Below are positions 19,559 to 28,817 of a DNA stretch of 60,139 nt, in pieces. Under the pieces are notes generated by a model. That model had not been told where the DNA came from and ran no database searches. It worked only from the letters and a program-made list of their open reading frames with translations. Every line of letters starts with the position of its first letter. The first letter of the stretch is position 1. The stretch comes from a virus, in IMG/VR virus record IMGVR_UViG_3300010885_037196, positions 1 to 60,139 of that record. One strand, written 5' to 3'. Both the position numbers and the translations under genes were made by a program.

Positions 19559-21706
19559 TTATGTGGCGGATAAATCTTCTTCAAATCGAGTAAATCCACT
19601 TTCTTTTCTTACTAGCAATACTTGATCTATTCTACCAACTAATTCTTCGCGGTGACTAATTAAGAATACATTTTTGGAACGATCTCTAACCATACTCTTA
19701 AGAACTGCCAGTGCGGCTTCAACTCCTTGGCCATCAAGACCGTTGTCCATTAATTCGTCTATGAACATAAGATTAAAGCTTTCATTCAAACTTTCCCAAA
19801 CATCGCGGAAACTCCAAGAGGTTGCCATGATTACGCGGTTCATTTCACCACGAGATAATTGCTCAAAATCGAAATCTCGGCCTAGAAGAATAATCTCAAC
19901 ACTAAGGTCTGATATGAATTTAACTTCATGTGGAAGACCAAGCTTATCTAGATAATAATTCATTCTAGAATTCAAATATGCTAAATTTTGATCAATAATC
20001 TTCTTACGAATGAAACTATCTTTAGAAGTCAATAGCTTCAATAACACTTCCTGATGCTTCAAGAGAGTATCTAGATTATTTAATGCATCATAATCAACGT
20101 CTGCTATAGTTGCTCTATAGCTTGCAATTTGTTCTTCATATGGATTTTTCTTTTCAAGTTCTATTTCAAGTTCTCGAACTAGTGCATCAAATGATTGTTT
20201 AGCTTTATACACTTCATCTCTTGTTGAAAATATTGAGGTTGGACATTTCCCTAATTTAACGTATTGCCCATTAAGATCATTTTCATGCAATTTCTTTTCA
20301 GAAATTGATGCATCAAACTTAGAAATTTCTTTTAAGTTGTCATCATACTTCTTTTTGTATTCGGCCTGCTTAGTCTTTGTTTCTGAAATTACTTTATTAA
20401 TTTCGTTATTAATATGATCAATTTCTATAATCAAGTTAGAAAGTTCTTTTTCTTCTCTAGATATTTGATTTTTAAGAGAGTCCAATTTTTCTTCAAGATT
20501 TTTAATAACAGCATTAATGTGTGACGTACCAGCAAGTGCTTGTCCGCAAGAATTACAGGCATGCTCATTAGGATTATCTAGATCATGTTGAACACGATTT
20601 AATTCTGTTCTATCTTTTTCAATGGATGTTTTTTTACGATCAACATCGCGTTCTTTTCTTACAATTTCTTGTGAAAGACGGTCAATTTGTAATTGATTAT
20701 CATTTTGAGATTCTTTAAGAAATTGAGCAGAATTAACCTTTAAACTATTAGCCGATTGTTCAATCAATTTTATTTCTTTTGATAGACTGGATTTCTTAGA
20801 AGAAATATCTTTTTCTTGAATTGTCCAAACATCTATATCATCGAATTTGATGATTTCGCTATCATAATCAATATTAGATAGTTGTTCTATATCATCGGTA
20901 AATTGACCAACGACTTTATTATGTGATCTTATCCAATTATCAGATAAAGCATCTGCTTGTCGAATGGCTAATTCAATTCTGGAATTGGCTTCTTTAGTAG
21001 CACTAATATTAGCCTGTTCAATTTTTATATCATCTTTGGTTTGAGTAATTATCTTCTTAAGAACTTCTGCACGCGAACTCAATTGAGTAACACCAAGCAA
21101 TTCTTCAATAACATCTCTTTGATCAGAGACTCTCATTCTTAGAAAAGGATCGGTATGAGAATTTAAGGCAACAATATGCTTAAACATATTGTGGCTCATT
21201 CCAATTACTTTTTCGATTTCTTCTTGCGTATGGCGGTTTTCGCCTTGTTCGCTTCCGGTATCACTTTCTTCGTCATCTTTTATTTCTTGATTATTAACAA
21301 AGAACTTCATTACGTCGGGCTTTTTGCCGCGTTCTACTTTATACGAAACTCCGCCTCTATCAAACTCAATGGTTACGACCATTTGTTTATTGTTAACATT
21401 GTTAACTAAGTTTGGTAACTTAATCTTTGATAATGGCTTTCCATAAAGTGCAAAAGATATAGCTTGCAAAATGGTAGTTTTCCCGGCGCCATTACGAGTC
21501 ATGGCACCATTAGTATCGGTATTTGCGCCTAATACTAATGTAAGGCCGTGTTTATCTAAAGGTAGGGCAGAAGTAACTGCCCCTACGCTTAGAAAATTCT
21601 TCATTGTTACGTTCTTAATATGAATTCCGGCTTTTAGAGCAACAGTCTTCACTGCATCGGTTAATTCAATAGAAGCACTTTCGGGTTCAATAATTTCGGT
21701 TTCCAT
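19559..21706 (-). CDS. 46: Recombination endonuclease subunit gp46 (Rad50/SbcC-like ATPase)
   Basis: A 715-residue SMC-like ATPase. The Walker A region ends NGAGKTT (residues 72-78) after an unusual insertion between the leading Gly60 and the P-loop. Coiled coils flank a zinc hook with C-N-S-C (HACNSCGQAL, near residue 390). The C-terminus holds the ABC signature QLSRGEMNRV and the Walker B MFIDELMDNGLD, then a switch His (LISHREE). In T4 gp46 with gp47 resects DNA ends for recombination-dependent replication and degrades host DNA. It is longer than T4 gp46 (560 residues), mostly in the coiled coil. A GHKL ATPase gene separates it from gp47. Confidence 0.95.
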   Translation of the reverse strand: METEIIEPESASIELTDAVKTVALKAGIHIKNVTMKNFLSVGAVTSALPLDKHGLTLVLGANTDTNGAMTRNGAGKTTILQAISFALYGKPLSKIKLPNLVNNVNNKQMVVTIEFDRGGVSYKVERGKKPDVMKFFVNNQEIKDDEESDTGSEQGENRHTQEEIEKVIGMSHNMFKHIVALNSHTDPFLRMRVSDQRDVIEELLGVTQLSSRAEVLKKIITQTKDDIKIEQANISATKEANSRIELAIRQADALSDNWIRSHNKVVGQFTDDIEQLSNIDYDSEIIKFDDIDVWTIQEKDISSKKSSLSKEIKLIEQSANSLKVNSAQFLKESQNDNQLQIDRLSQEIVRKERDVDRKKTSIEKDRTELNRVQHDLDNPNEHACNSCGQALAGTSHINAVIKNLEEKLDSLKNQISREEKELSNLIIEIDHINNEINKVISETKTKQAEYKKKYDDNLKEISKFDASISEKKLHENDLNGQYVKLGKCPTSIFSTRDEVYKAKQSFDALVRELEIELEKKNPYEEQIASYRATIADVDYDALNNLDTLLKHQEVLLKLLTSKDSFIRKKIIDQNLAYLNSRMNYYLDKLGLPHEVKFISDLSVEIILLGRDFDFEQLSRGEMNRVIMATSWSFRDVWESLNESFNLMFIDELMDNGLDGQGVEAALAVLKSMVRDRSKNVFLISHREELVGRIDQVLLVRKESGFTRFEEDLSAT

Positions 21707-21764
21707 ACTTCAACACTTTAAATTTACAAATCACTTATACCACAATTTTAAAAATTATACCATT

Positions 21765-21802
21765 TTAATGCGCTCTGTAAGATATCTTACAGAGCGCATT
21801 AA
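21765..21802. terminator. Perfect 38-base palindrome after the GHKL ATPase gene
   Basis: TTAATGCGCTCTGTAAGAT followed directly by its exact reverse complement, 4 bases past the GHKL stop (21807) and 58 bases in front of the gp46 ATG (21706). On the minus strand an AT-rich stretch with five T follows, so it can act as terminator or attenuator, controlling how much transcription reaches gp46. A binding site for a dimeric protein is the alternative. Confidence 0.65.
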
Positions 21803-21806
21803 TCTA

Positions 21807-24017
21807 TTAGATTGAGAATCCAGCTTTATTCATCGCATCATATAGCATTCCTCGTTCGCCCTTGGGGCGATTGGAATCAATTACATTTTGATTAAGCACA
21901 TCTACTACCGAAGTGTTTTCTACTATATCGGCCTCGCTCAACGGAAATTGTTCATTTGATGGGATCATATTATACATTTCTCTACTATTTCGCATTTTGT
22001 TAATTTGTGGATTTACAGAAGAAGAAACTCGTGATACAAATAATTCTTCAAAATTCTGAACCATGTGTGTGACTAATTCTTTAGAAATTGAAGATTTATA
22101 GTGTGGTCTGAAACTAATATCAATATTTTCAGCATCGCGCATTCTAGCAAAATATTCGCACAAATATTTGGTAATTTCTTTACGAATTACCGGTTGAACT
22201 AAATTTACGACGCTGGTATAGTTTTTACTTCTAACGGTGTTGCTACTGTTAATAACTTGATTTAATACCAATATGAAAAAAGAATGCAACAAATTAACTC
22301 TCAATGTCTTATCTTCGAAGGATGCAATGTGATCTTCTAATCCAGCCAATCGAATTTCATCAATGTTATCCATAAAGTGAAATTTTGGTAAATCCGTGGA
22401 TTGCGACCTTTTTTGAGATGCTTTCATAGTTCCAGGTGGCAATGCGGGTAATTGCGGCAAACTACTAATCGGAGCAAGAGTTTGTACAGTTTTGGTTGAT
22501 GTTACACCAGCATGCGCGGGTGGTGTAGATGAACGAACTTTAGAGCCAGATGGCGGAGAAGTAATTTGGATGGTGGCACTATTTGCAGTATTCGTACCCC
22601 ATTTCGAGCCATTTTTTGATGGATATAGATGAAGGATTTTTGTTTTAGAAAAAGCCTCAATGCCTATATTATTTAACTCTTTTAGTAATTCGTCATTATC
22701 AACGATTGCGCTTTTGTTATTCAAATCTTGTAGCCATTTAGGCTGGTTATCTTCAACAATATCTGCAAAGTCTTTTGCGTCAACAATTTTATCTTTATCA
22801 GAATAGCTAAACAAATGAACTCTATATTCATTTGGAAAATATTTTTTATTTTCTGATAATAGTTTGATGATGATAGTCACATGCTTGGCGCAGCTATTTT
22901 CAATACCAAAATTCCTACAATAGCTATACCAACGATGACCTTCTTTATTTAATTGGCCATACTTCTCTGAAAAATAAATTTCATTCTCGTAATTTAATGC
23001 CAAAAATCCTTTAGTTTCAGTTGAATCGTATATATAACGAATTTCAAGATCATTAACTATTACAGTTTCATCATTGTCATATTTTTTAGATGATTCCGTA
23101 ATTAAACCAATTTCACTGAAAATTTCTTTATTTTTATTATTTTTCTTATTTGAAGAAATAGAATTTTCTACAAAAACTTTGCAATTTTCATTAAATCCTT
23201 TAAAAGAAACAAATCTATCCAATATTGCGTTATCTACCCAACCATAACCATTTTGTAATGTGGTGTCTTCTAGAAAATCTTTTCCAAAAAGGATTACACT
23301 CGTATAATCGCCGTTTTTATTGCTTAGTAGTTCCATTTTTTCATAATTTTTTTCTATAGACAGAATAGCAGAAATCATCTGAGATACGGTTTTTTCAGAA
23401 TCCCAAACATACCTGTTATCATCCATTAAAACTCGGTCATAACTATACTCATTGATAGTTCTATCATGATACCGATTTAGCATTACAGAACTATATGTTT
23501 CTTCACAAAGAGAAGTAAAAAATACACCACTGGGGCTATGCGACAACGTTGCCGTTTTGGAACCACTACCAAATCTTTCATGGATGGGGGAATCATCACC
23601 AGAATCTCCAATGGCGGTAAATTTTTCCATGTTTTCTTTTTTAATACCAGTTCCATTATTTCTTATCATTAATTTAGGAACTAAAATAGTTACTTCGGTA
23701 GAATTAATATCTGAAGATCGCATAATAGTATAATTTTTAAGCTTCGCTTCATTTATGTCGTCATTGTCATCTGTTTCAAGAGGATAATAAACTTTCATAA
23801 AATGGATTTCGGTACAATCTTTAACTTGCAATGCATTACGAAATAATTCAATAATTGCCATTCTAGGCGGGCATCGTTCAATTTCTCTTGCTATTTTTCT
23901 TTTCAATCTTATGGGATCGTCAGTAAATTTGATTGCTTCTCTATTTTTATTTGATCCGTCGATATCTTGTTTTTTCATTTTTTTGCCTTTTAATTTGCCA
24001 ATAAAGTTTTTGTTCAC
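21807..24017 (-). CDS. GHKL-fold ATPase (Hsp90/MORC/MutL-type) of unknown role
   Basis: A 736-residue protein with a complete GHKL nucleotide-binding site: the N box ELFRNAL (E57...N61), the G1 box IRNNGTGI (118-125) in which the usual Asp is Asn, and the lid/G2 box ERFGSGSKTATLS (147-159). The set with a GSGxK lid is closest to MORC- or Hsp90-like ATPases rather than histidine kinases. The middle region (160-470) is unassigned; a Pro/Ser-rich linker (about 495-555) precedes a helical C-terminal domain. It lies between gp47 and gp46 and so probably works with this DNA-end-processing pair. An internal ATG at codon 14 could be the true start. Confidence 0.75.
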   Translation of the reverse strand: MNKNFIGKLKGKKMKKQDIDGSNKNREAIKFTDDPIRLKRKIAREIERCPPRMAIIELFRNALQVKDCTEIHFMKVYYPLETDDNDDINEAKLKNYTIMRSSDINSTEVTILVPKLMIRNNGTGIKKENMEKFTAIGDSGDDSPIHERFGSGSKTATLSHSPSGVFFTSLCEETYSSVMLNRYHDRTINEYSYDRVLMDDNRYVWDSEKTVSQMISAILSIEKNYEKMELLSNKNGDYTSVILFGKDFLEDTTLQNGYGWVDNAILDRFVSFKGFNENCKVFVENSISSNKKNNKNKEIFSEIGLITESSKKYDNDETVIVNDLEIRYIYDSTETKGFLALNYENEIYFSEKYGQLNKEGHRWYSYCRNFGIENSCAKHVTIIIKLLSENKKYFPNEYRVHLFSYSDKDKIVDAKDFADIVEDNQPKWLQDLNNKSAIVDNDELLKELNNIGIEAFSKTKILHLYPSKNGSKWGTNTANSATIQITSPPSGSKVRSSTPPAHAGVTSTKTVQTLAPISSLPQLPALPPGTMKASQKRSQSTDLPKFHFMDNIDEIRLAGLEDHIASFEDKTLRVNLLHSFFILVLNQVINSSNTVRSKNYTSVVNLVQPVIRKEITKYLCEYFARMRDAENIDISFRPHYKSSISKELVTHMVQNFEELFVSRVSSSVNPQINKMRNSREMYNMIPSNEQFPLSEADIVENTSVVDVLNQNVIDSNRPKGERGMLYDAMNKAGFSI

Positions 24018-24054
24018 TATGTAAAAATAACAAAATTATATAAAAATGTCATTA

Positions 24055-25092
24055 TTACAAATTCGGTAAACTCTTATAAATTTCAACCAATGTTTCGGGC
24101 TTCAATCCGGTGCTTTGAACCGATAGTAGCCCATCAACTACAATTTGATCTACTGATTGAAAAACGACATTTCCATCAAATTCTTGTTCTTCTGTTTGTT
24201 TAGCTTGATGGGTAAGTTCAATTTTTCGTAAACCATATGATTGAACGAACGTATCTTTGATGACTTGTGCTTCTTCATAGCTAATATCAATGTCAATACC
24301 AATACGAACAGTCATCTTTGGCGCTAATAGCTTGTCAGGGGCGTTCAGAAGCTCACTGAGCCGCATAGTTCTGAACAATGGCTGATCAGGCCATGCTTTA
24401 AACATAGGCTCCTTGCCCCATTCTAAGAGCATCATGCCGCGATCTTCATCCCAAGTATCTGAGAAATTGAATGGCATAATATTTCCAGTATATACCACTT
24501 TGCCTTTTTGTTGCCGAATGTGGAAGTGTCCGGAAAATACATAATCCTGATTTACGAAGTCTCTCGTTTTGATACCTTTTTCATGTTCTGGCATTTCTAC
24601 TTTGGCGTTCATCATGAAACCGCCAAGTTCAAGATGACCAAAAATATATCGAGATTTAAGCGACTTCATATTTTTTCCTTCATCTTGGATAAGCCAAGGA
24701 AGGAGTGTCACGTTGCCTGTGGTGATTGGTTCTTTAATGATATTGATATTTGGCAAATGCTTAGCAAATTCTATGCTACTAATATCGCGCTTATCGCGAT
24801 AGAACAGATCATGGTTTCCTGGTATCCAGTGAACATGTTTAAACGCATCATTGAGCATTTGCATCGCAGTCAAACTATAATTCATAGTTGATACATGAAG
24901 GGAATGACGGGAATCATGCCAATCTCCCATCATGATACATGTTTCTGCGCCCCATGTTTTGGCTTCTTCTATAAACCACGCTATGAAGTCTAAATTATCT
25001 TGATTGGCTTGCGTGCTATTTCCTTGACGGCCAAAATGAACGTCGGTCAATGTAACAGCTTTTTTAAATAAGGGGTCTGACATATTCATCAC
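24055..25092 (-). CDS. 47: Recombination endonuclease subunit gp47 (Mre11/SbcD-like)
   Basis: A 345-residue calcineurin-like phosphoesterase, nearly the T4 gp47 length (339). Metal-binding motifs in order: DVH (17-19), GDWHD (56-60), GNHD (92-95), GHLE (152-155) and GHFH (188-191). It forms the nuclease half of the gp46/gp47 complex. The start may be the second or third in-frame ATG (MSDPLF at 25083). It is followed on the same strand by the GHKL ATPase (37-base gap) and preceded by a restriction-type nuclease (46-base gap). Confidence 0.95.
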   Translation of the reverse strand: MMNMSDPLFKKAVTLTDVHFGRQGNSTQANQDNLDFIAWFIEEAKTWGAETCIMMGDWHDSRHSLHVSTMNYSLTAMQMLNDAFKHVHWIPGNHDLFYRDKRDISSIEFAKHLPNINIIKEPITTGNVTLLPWLIQDEGKNMKSLKSRYIFGHLELGGFMMNAKVEMPEHEKGIKTRDFVNQDYVFSGHFHIRQQKGKVVYTGNIMPFNFSDTWDEDRGMMLLEWGKEPMFKAWPDQPLFRTMRLSELLNAPDKLLAPKMTVRIGIDIDISYEEAQVIKDTFVQSYGLRKIELTHQAKQTEEQEFDGNVVFQSVDQIVVDGLLSVQSTGLKPETLVEIYKSLPNL

Positions 25093-25138
25093 TCGATTTT
25101 AACTGAATATAAACTATCGCCTATCGGAAAGTCTATTT

Positions 25139-25846
25139 TTAATGCGGGGTTTGAGTTTCGTAGAGGTCTTTAAAATGCTTTTGATCAATTCTAAATTTAC
25201 ATCCTCGATCCCGCGAGGGATAGCGGCCCGTTCTAATATTTAAGGTATTTGATTTAAAATATCTACTAGGACTAATTACTATTGTGCCATCATTGATAAA
25301 ATCAATAAATTTGTTTAATTTAAATGTTCCAAAAGAATCTACGGAAAGAACGGAGTGTTCTTCATTTCCATTTTTTAGTTTTTTACGTTGAACAAAAACT
25401 TTTAAAATGTTTTTAATTTTAGAAAAACCAACTGCCAAGTATTCATATCCCCAATAGCATATTTCTTCTTTAGTTATAGAATCATATATAACAACACCGC
25501 CACTATTAGCGTAACAAAATAATTTAGAACTATTATAGCTTATATCCGCCGCAAAAGCTTGTCTATTTTTTTTGTCAAGATATCCATATTCTAATACTAT
25601 TCTATATGTATCGCCTCGTTCGGGCCTTTTTGAAAACAAGGTAATATCACATATTCCTTGGCTGGATTTTATTTCAAATTCAGGAGTATCAGAATGTGGA
25701 TTGTTGTTGGCATCTATTCCCAAAGCATCTTCTACGACCATTCCGCTCTTTCCAGAATTTTTTGTTGTTTCGGTCGTTACGTTTAAATCTTTTAGTTTTC
25801 CAACTAGTAGATCAAATTTTGTTTTATCGTAGTTTAAAAAATCCAT
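25139..25846 (-). CDS. MvaI/BcnI-family restriction-type endonuclease, no methyltransferase
   Basis: A 235-residue protein. GKSGMVVEDALGIDANNNP (32-50) and then D53, E58-I-K60 (TPEFEIKSS) match the MvaI/BcnI layout of a Gly-rich loop with LG[IV]..NN and a D-x4-E-x-K active site, followed by ITLFSKRPERGD (68-79). MvaI and BcnI are monomeric PD-(D/E)xK enzymes that nick and cut short CC(W/S)GG-type sites. No methyltransferase lies in the window, so it may degrade host DNA, exclude rival phages or act as a mobile nuclease. A 17-pair hairpin ends at its start codon and no Shine-Dalgarno is visible. Confidence 0.78.
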   Translation of the reverse strand: MDFLNYDKTKFDLLVGKLKDLNVTTETTKNSGKSGMVVEDALGIDANNNPHSDTPEFEIKSSQGICDITLFSKRPERGDTYRIVLEYGYLDKKNRQAFAADISYNSSKLFCYANSGGVVIYDSITKEEICYWGYEYLAVGFSKIKNILKVFVQRKKLKNGNEEHSVLSVDSFGTFKLNKFIDFINDGTIVISPSRYFKSNTLNIRTGRYPSRDRGCKFRIDQKHFKDLYETQTPH

Positions 25847-25883
25847 TAATATTAACCATAAAAAAGTTTATGGTTAATATTAA
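25846..25883 (-). promoter_or_regulatory. 17-pair hairpin ending on the start codon of the MvaI-like gene
   Basis: Perfect arms TTAATATTAACCATAAA and its complement around a 4-base loop. On the coding strand the 3' arm ends on the A of the ATG (25846), and GGATTTTTT follows a few bases later. It could end or attenuate the gp55 transcript, or hide the start codon so that little nuclease is made. Confidence 0.65.
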
Positions 25884-25949
25884 CTTAGGACGGATTAATT
25901 TCGCAATATTATTCTAAAATATCTTTATGTGTAAGTTAACTGTTCTAAT

Positions 25950-28736
25950 TTATTCAGTTTTTTTAGCTTCTTTTGCCGCAGCTTGTGCCGCATAATCAGC
26001 AAATCGATGATCTAATTCATTATCAATTTGTCTAGTATAGCTTGGTTGTGCTCCAGCAATAATCAACAGGTCATCCCGAATATTCTGTGACTTCTTTTCG
26101 AGATTCAATACGCGAGTGAAACAGTTTGAAGAATGTATGCCGCTACTTAAAGCAAAGCTTTGAGTGGTTTCAACTACTGGGCAATACACTCTTTGATACT
26201 TATTTTCAATATCACCCTGACGGCTACCATAAACAAACCATTGCTTTTTGGTTTCTTTTCTTGTATCCCATCTTTCTCTATGCTTACTCAAAATAAAATC
26301 TTCTGAATGCATAGATGCCTTTTTTAGGTGAATATTAAGACTTTGCTTTTTTCTTTCACCGAAATTAGTTACTTTTGCCAAAGTCGTGAAATTATTGATA
26401 TGCCATCCAACAATTGGTCCCCATGTTTTCAACCAATTATATTCGGCTTCATCTCCGCAAAGTGTTGGCGTTGGAACCTTACTTACGCAGCCATCGGCTG
26501 CAAACCATCCTCGCAAAAATCCGAGAAGATAATCTGTGTCTTCTCCTGGATTTTCTGGAAACTTCTTCAAGTTTGCCCATGCTTGTGAAATACTAAATGT
26601 GGGATCACCATTATATGATGGAGCATAAAATACTGGATATTTTTCAAAAATTGGCATAAAATCTGATATATTAGAACATATTCTTATGTAGTAAAAATCC
26701 TTGCAGTTTTTATTAGCACTACCATCCCCATAAATTACACCATGAGTTAGTCCTTTTTGGTAACTTTCTGCATTTTTAACTACTTTGGATGGGCGCAAAT
26801 CATTTATTTTTGTGTTATGTCCATTAAAATCTTTAGTTTCAACTCTTGTATTTTCACTAATCCATCCGTGATTAAGGGTTGACCAAATTTCAATTTTCTT
26901 TCCGCCTTGTCCTTGGAAATAGGTAAGTTGTGTTTCTTGGACTCCATGGTCAAATATGTGGCATTTTACCCAGTCACCATTTCCATCAAGCAAAGTAACA
27001 TCTTTTTCAGAAATTTCTTCTATAGGAACTGATCCGAATTCTTTGGTTAATACTAATGTATCTCCACCAAGACAATTTCTTATGGCAGTTGTATAGAACG
27101 CGAATGGATTATCAGACTTAGATTCATCAAATTGTAAACCAATTTGAGATAATTGAACTAAAGCTTGGCTGCGCATTTCATCGACATATGTGTTGCCAGA
27201 AATATGAATGTAATCGCCACGACGGGCAACAAAGCAGCCATATTCAGTTTCAGGACACCAAACCATTCCGGTATATGGTACAGTGGGTTTATTAGGATGA
27301 GTAACTTTTCCTAAGCCTTTAGTTGCGCCATTTTGCTTCGCACCGTGCATGTTTATATTTTCAACACGCTTTATGTTCCTACGCTTTGAAAGGAAGTGTG
27401 CTTCGTATATATGTGATGATAAATTATTTACGGTGGTTGTAATTTCACGCTTTCGGAAAGAAACTTGATGACCACATAAAGTTGCAAGCATCAAGAAAGA
27501 ATCCAAATGTTCTTTATCTTTTTGACAATAACCAATATGCAAATATTTCCCTTGACGAGTACGCCAACCATCACCATCTATCATGGTCTGAAGAAGCAAT
27601 TCCCGCTGCGATGTGGTCAATTTAAGAATAAATTCTGGTGGAATAATTCTATTTGTTCCAATTTCGCTTACAATGGTGTTGATTAAATCTTTATTAATAG
27701 TAAAAGCGACATTCTCCAAATTTCCATTACGAGAGCGTTTGTATTCTGAGAATTTTTCACCAAGAGTATTTAGACATTTGCGAATACGGTCAGAATAACG
27801 TCCTTCGTTTTGATAAATCTTTAGGCGATTTGCGTTGTTTCTTTTATAAAAAGAACCTTCAGTAGCTACCCATCCGATCAATTCTACAAAACTATCAGAA
27901 TATGTTTGTTCAATTGGTGCTTCAACCGAAGAACCCATTAGGCGCAAACGATCTGTTTCTCTGAGTAACTCGACTGGAACTAATTCATTATTAGTTGTCA
28001 GAAATTTGTGCCCTGGAGTAACAAGAGCATCAATACCAATACCAGACAATTGAAACATATTACCATTGAAGTTATCGCGGAATATCGACTTTATTTTTGA
28101 CCAAGCTAACTTTTTTCCATCATAGGAAAGAATGATATCTTGTTCATTGATTTGCTCGTAATTTAACCAGCCACGTTGTGTTAACGCTTGAGTTTGTTCA
28201 TCAACACAATATCCGCGCCAGTTGCCACGTCTAGAATATCTCTCAACTAACATCATAAACATTCTGGCTAAACGATCATTAATTCTGCCGCTATCAGGAT
28301 CGAAGCTTCCGTTATCAAATCCATCTTTCCAATGAGAGCGCAAAACTTCTTTTGGTCCAGTATCTAATAAGATATAATGTTTAAATGGTGGGAAAGTTGT
28401 ACGAGCATATGATTGATCGGTTACTCGGCTCTTACGAACGCGATCCGGATCAAGTGGAATATGTTCATATGTCATTACGCGAACAACGATACTTTCTGGT
28501 AGAATAGTATCAATAGCAATTGCGGGCTTGCCACGAGGCTTTGCCTTTTTTTCTCGCACGGCTTGAATAAGTTCCGGAGTAATTTCGGATACAGACCGAA
28601 CAATAGTATCATGGTCGGCATATTGTGGTTCAACATAATAACAAAAAGTTTTTTTACTTCTATGAATCTCACCTAGAAGTTCTTTGTTGTTAATATACTT
28701 AATCTTATTTGAGGGGGATGAAGGAACTGTTGTCAT
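25950..28736 (-). CDS. 55: Late sigma factor, T4 gp55-like, with two inteins
   Basis: A 928-residue precursor; the three exteins (1-176, 516-554, 872-928) join to a 272-residue gp55. The N-terminus KIKYINNKELLGEI matches the YNYVNNKELLQAI start of T4 gp55; RLARMFMMLVERYSRRGNWRGY (155-176) is the family's helical core; NPFAFYTTAIRN + CFTRVLNLEKKSQ matches [21 protein letters not shown] of T4. gp55 directs RNA polymerase to late promoters such as those marked in this window. It is longer than T4 gp55 (185) by an N-terminal insertion (about 25-150). Both inteins sit in the most conserved parts, so no late transcription is expected until both are spliced. Confidence 0.92.
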   Translation of the reverse strand: MTTVPSSPSNKIKYINNKELLGEIHRSKKTFCYYVEPQYADHDTIVRSVSEITPELIQAVREKKAKPRGKPAIAIDTILPESIVVRVMTYEHIPLDPDRVRKSRVTDQSYARTTFPPFKHYILLDTGPKEVLRSHWKDGFDNGSFDPDSGRINDRLARMFMMLVERYSRRGNWRGYCVDEQTQALTQRGWLNYEQINEQDIILSYDGKKLAWSKIKSIFRDNFNGNMFQLSGIGIDALVTPGHKFLTTNNELVPVELLRETDRLRLMGSSVEAPIEQTYSDSFVELIGWVATEGSFYKRNNANRLKIYQNEGRYSDRIRKCLNTLGEKFSEYKRSRNGNLENVAFTINKDLINTIVSEIGTNRIIPPEFILKLTTSQRELLLQTMIDGDGWRTRQGKYLHIGYCQKDKEHLDSFLMLATLCGHQVSFRKREITTTVNNLSSHIYEAHFLSKRRNIKRVENINMHGAKQNGATKGLGKVTHPNKPTVPYTGMVWCPETEYGCFVARRGDYIHISGNTYVDEMRSQALVQLSQIGLQFDESKSDNPFAFYTTAIRNCLGGDTLVLTKEFGSVPIEEISEKDVTLLDGNGDWVKCHIFDHGVQETQLTYFQGQGGKKIEIWSTLNHGWISENTRVETKDFNGHNTKINDLRPSKVVKNAESYQKGLTHGVIYGDGSANKNCKDFYYIRICSNISDFMPIFEKYPVFYAPSYNGDPTFSISQAWANLKKFPENPGEDTDYLLGFLRGWFAADGCVSKVPTPTLCGDEAEYNWLKTWGPIVGWHINNFTTLAKVTNFGERKKQSLNIHLKKASMHSEDFILSKHRERWDTRKETKKQWFVYGSRQGDIENKYQRVYCPVVETTQSFALSSGIHSSNCFTRVLNLEKKSQNIRDDLLIIAGAQPSYTRQIDNELDHRFADYAAQAAAKEAKKTE
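26124..27074 (-). mobile_element. Second intein in gp55, LAGLIDADG type
   Basis: Codons 555-871 (317 residues). It begins CLGGDTLVLTKEFGSVPIEE, has LNHGW in the block-B region, two LAGLIDADG-like helices (LTHGVIYGDGS near 663-673, LLGFLRGWFAADGC at 737-750), and ends GIHSSN with Cys872 next. The penultimate residue is Ser rather than His. It lies between RN and CFTRVL, at the Cys that T4 gp55 also has. Confidence 0.9.
27192..28208 (-). mobile_element. First intein in gp55, LAGLIDADG type
   Basis: Codons 177-515 (339 residues). It begins CVDEQTQALTQRGWLNYEQI, has TPGHKF (240-245) as block B, LAGLIDADG-like helices ELIGWVATEGSF (285-296) and LLLQTMIDGDGW (380-391), and ends GDYIHISGN with Thr516 next. 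The penultimate residue is Gly. It interrupts the helix after RRGNWRGY. Confidence 0.92.
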
Positions 28737-28788
28737 AATTTAAATTTACTATTATTTTGTTAAAAAAACAATATTATAATTAATAAAC

Positions 28789-28817
28789 TTGATTATTTTA
28801 CAAAAAAATACTATAAT
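28789..28817 (+). promoter_or_regulatory. Sigma70-like promoter for the nucleotidyltransferase operon
   Basis: TTGATT at 28789-28794, a 17-base spacer, and a perfect TATAAT at 28812-28817. A CCTAAATA late octamer follows at 28840-28847, so the operon may be read both early and late. Confidence 0.6.
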
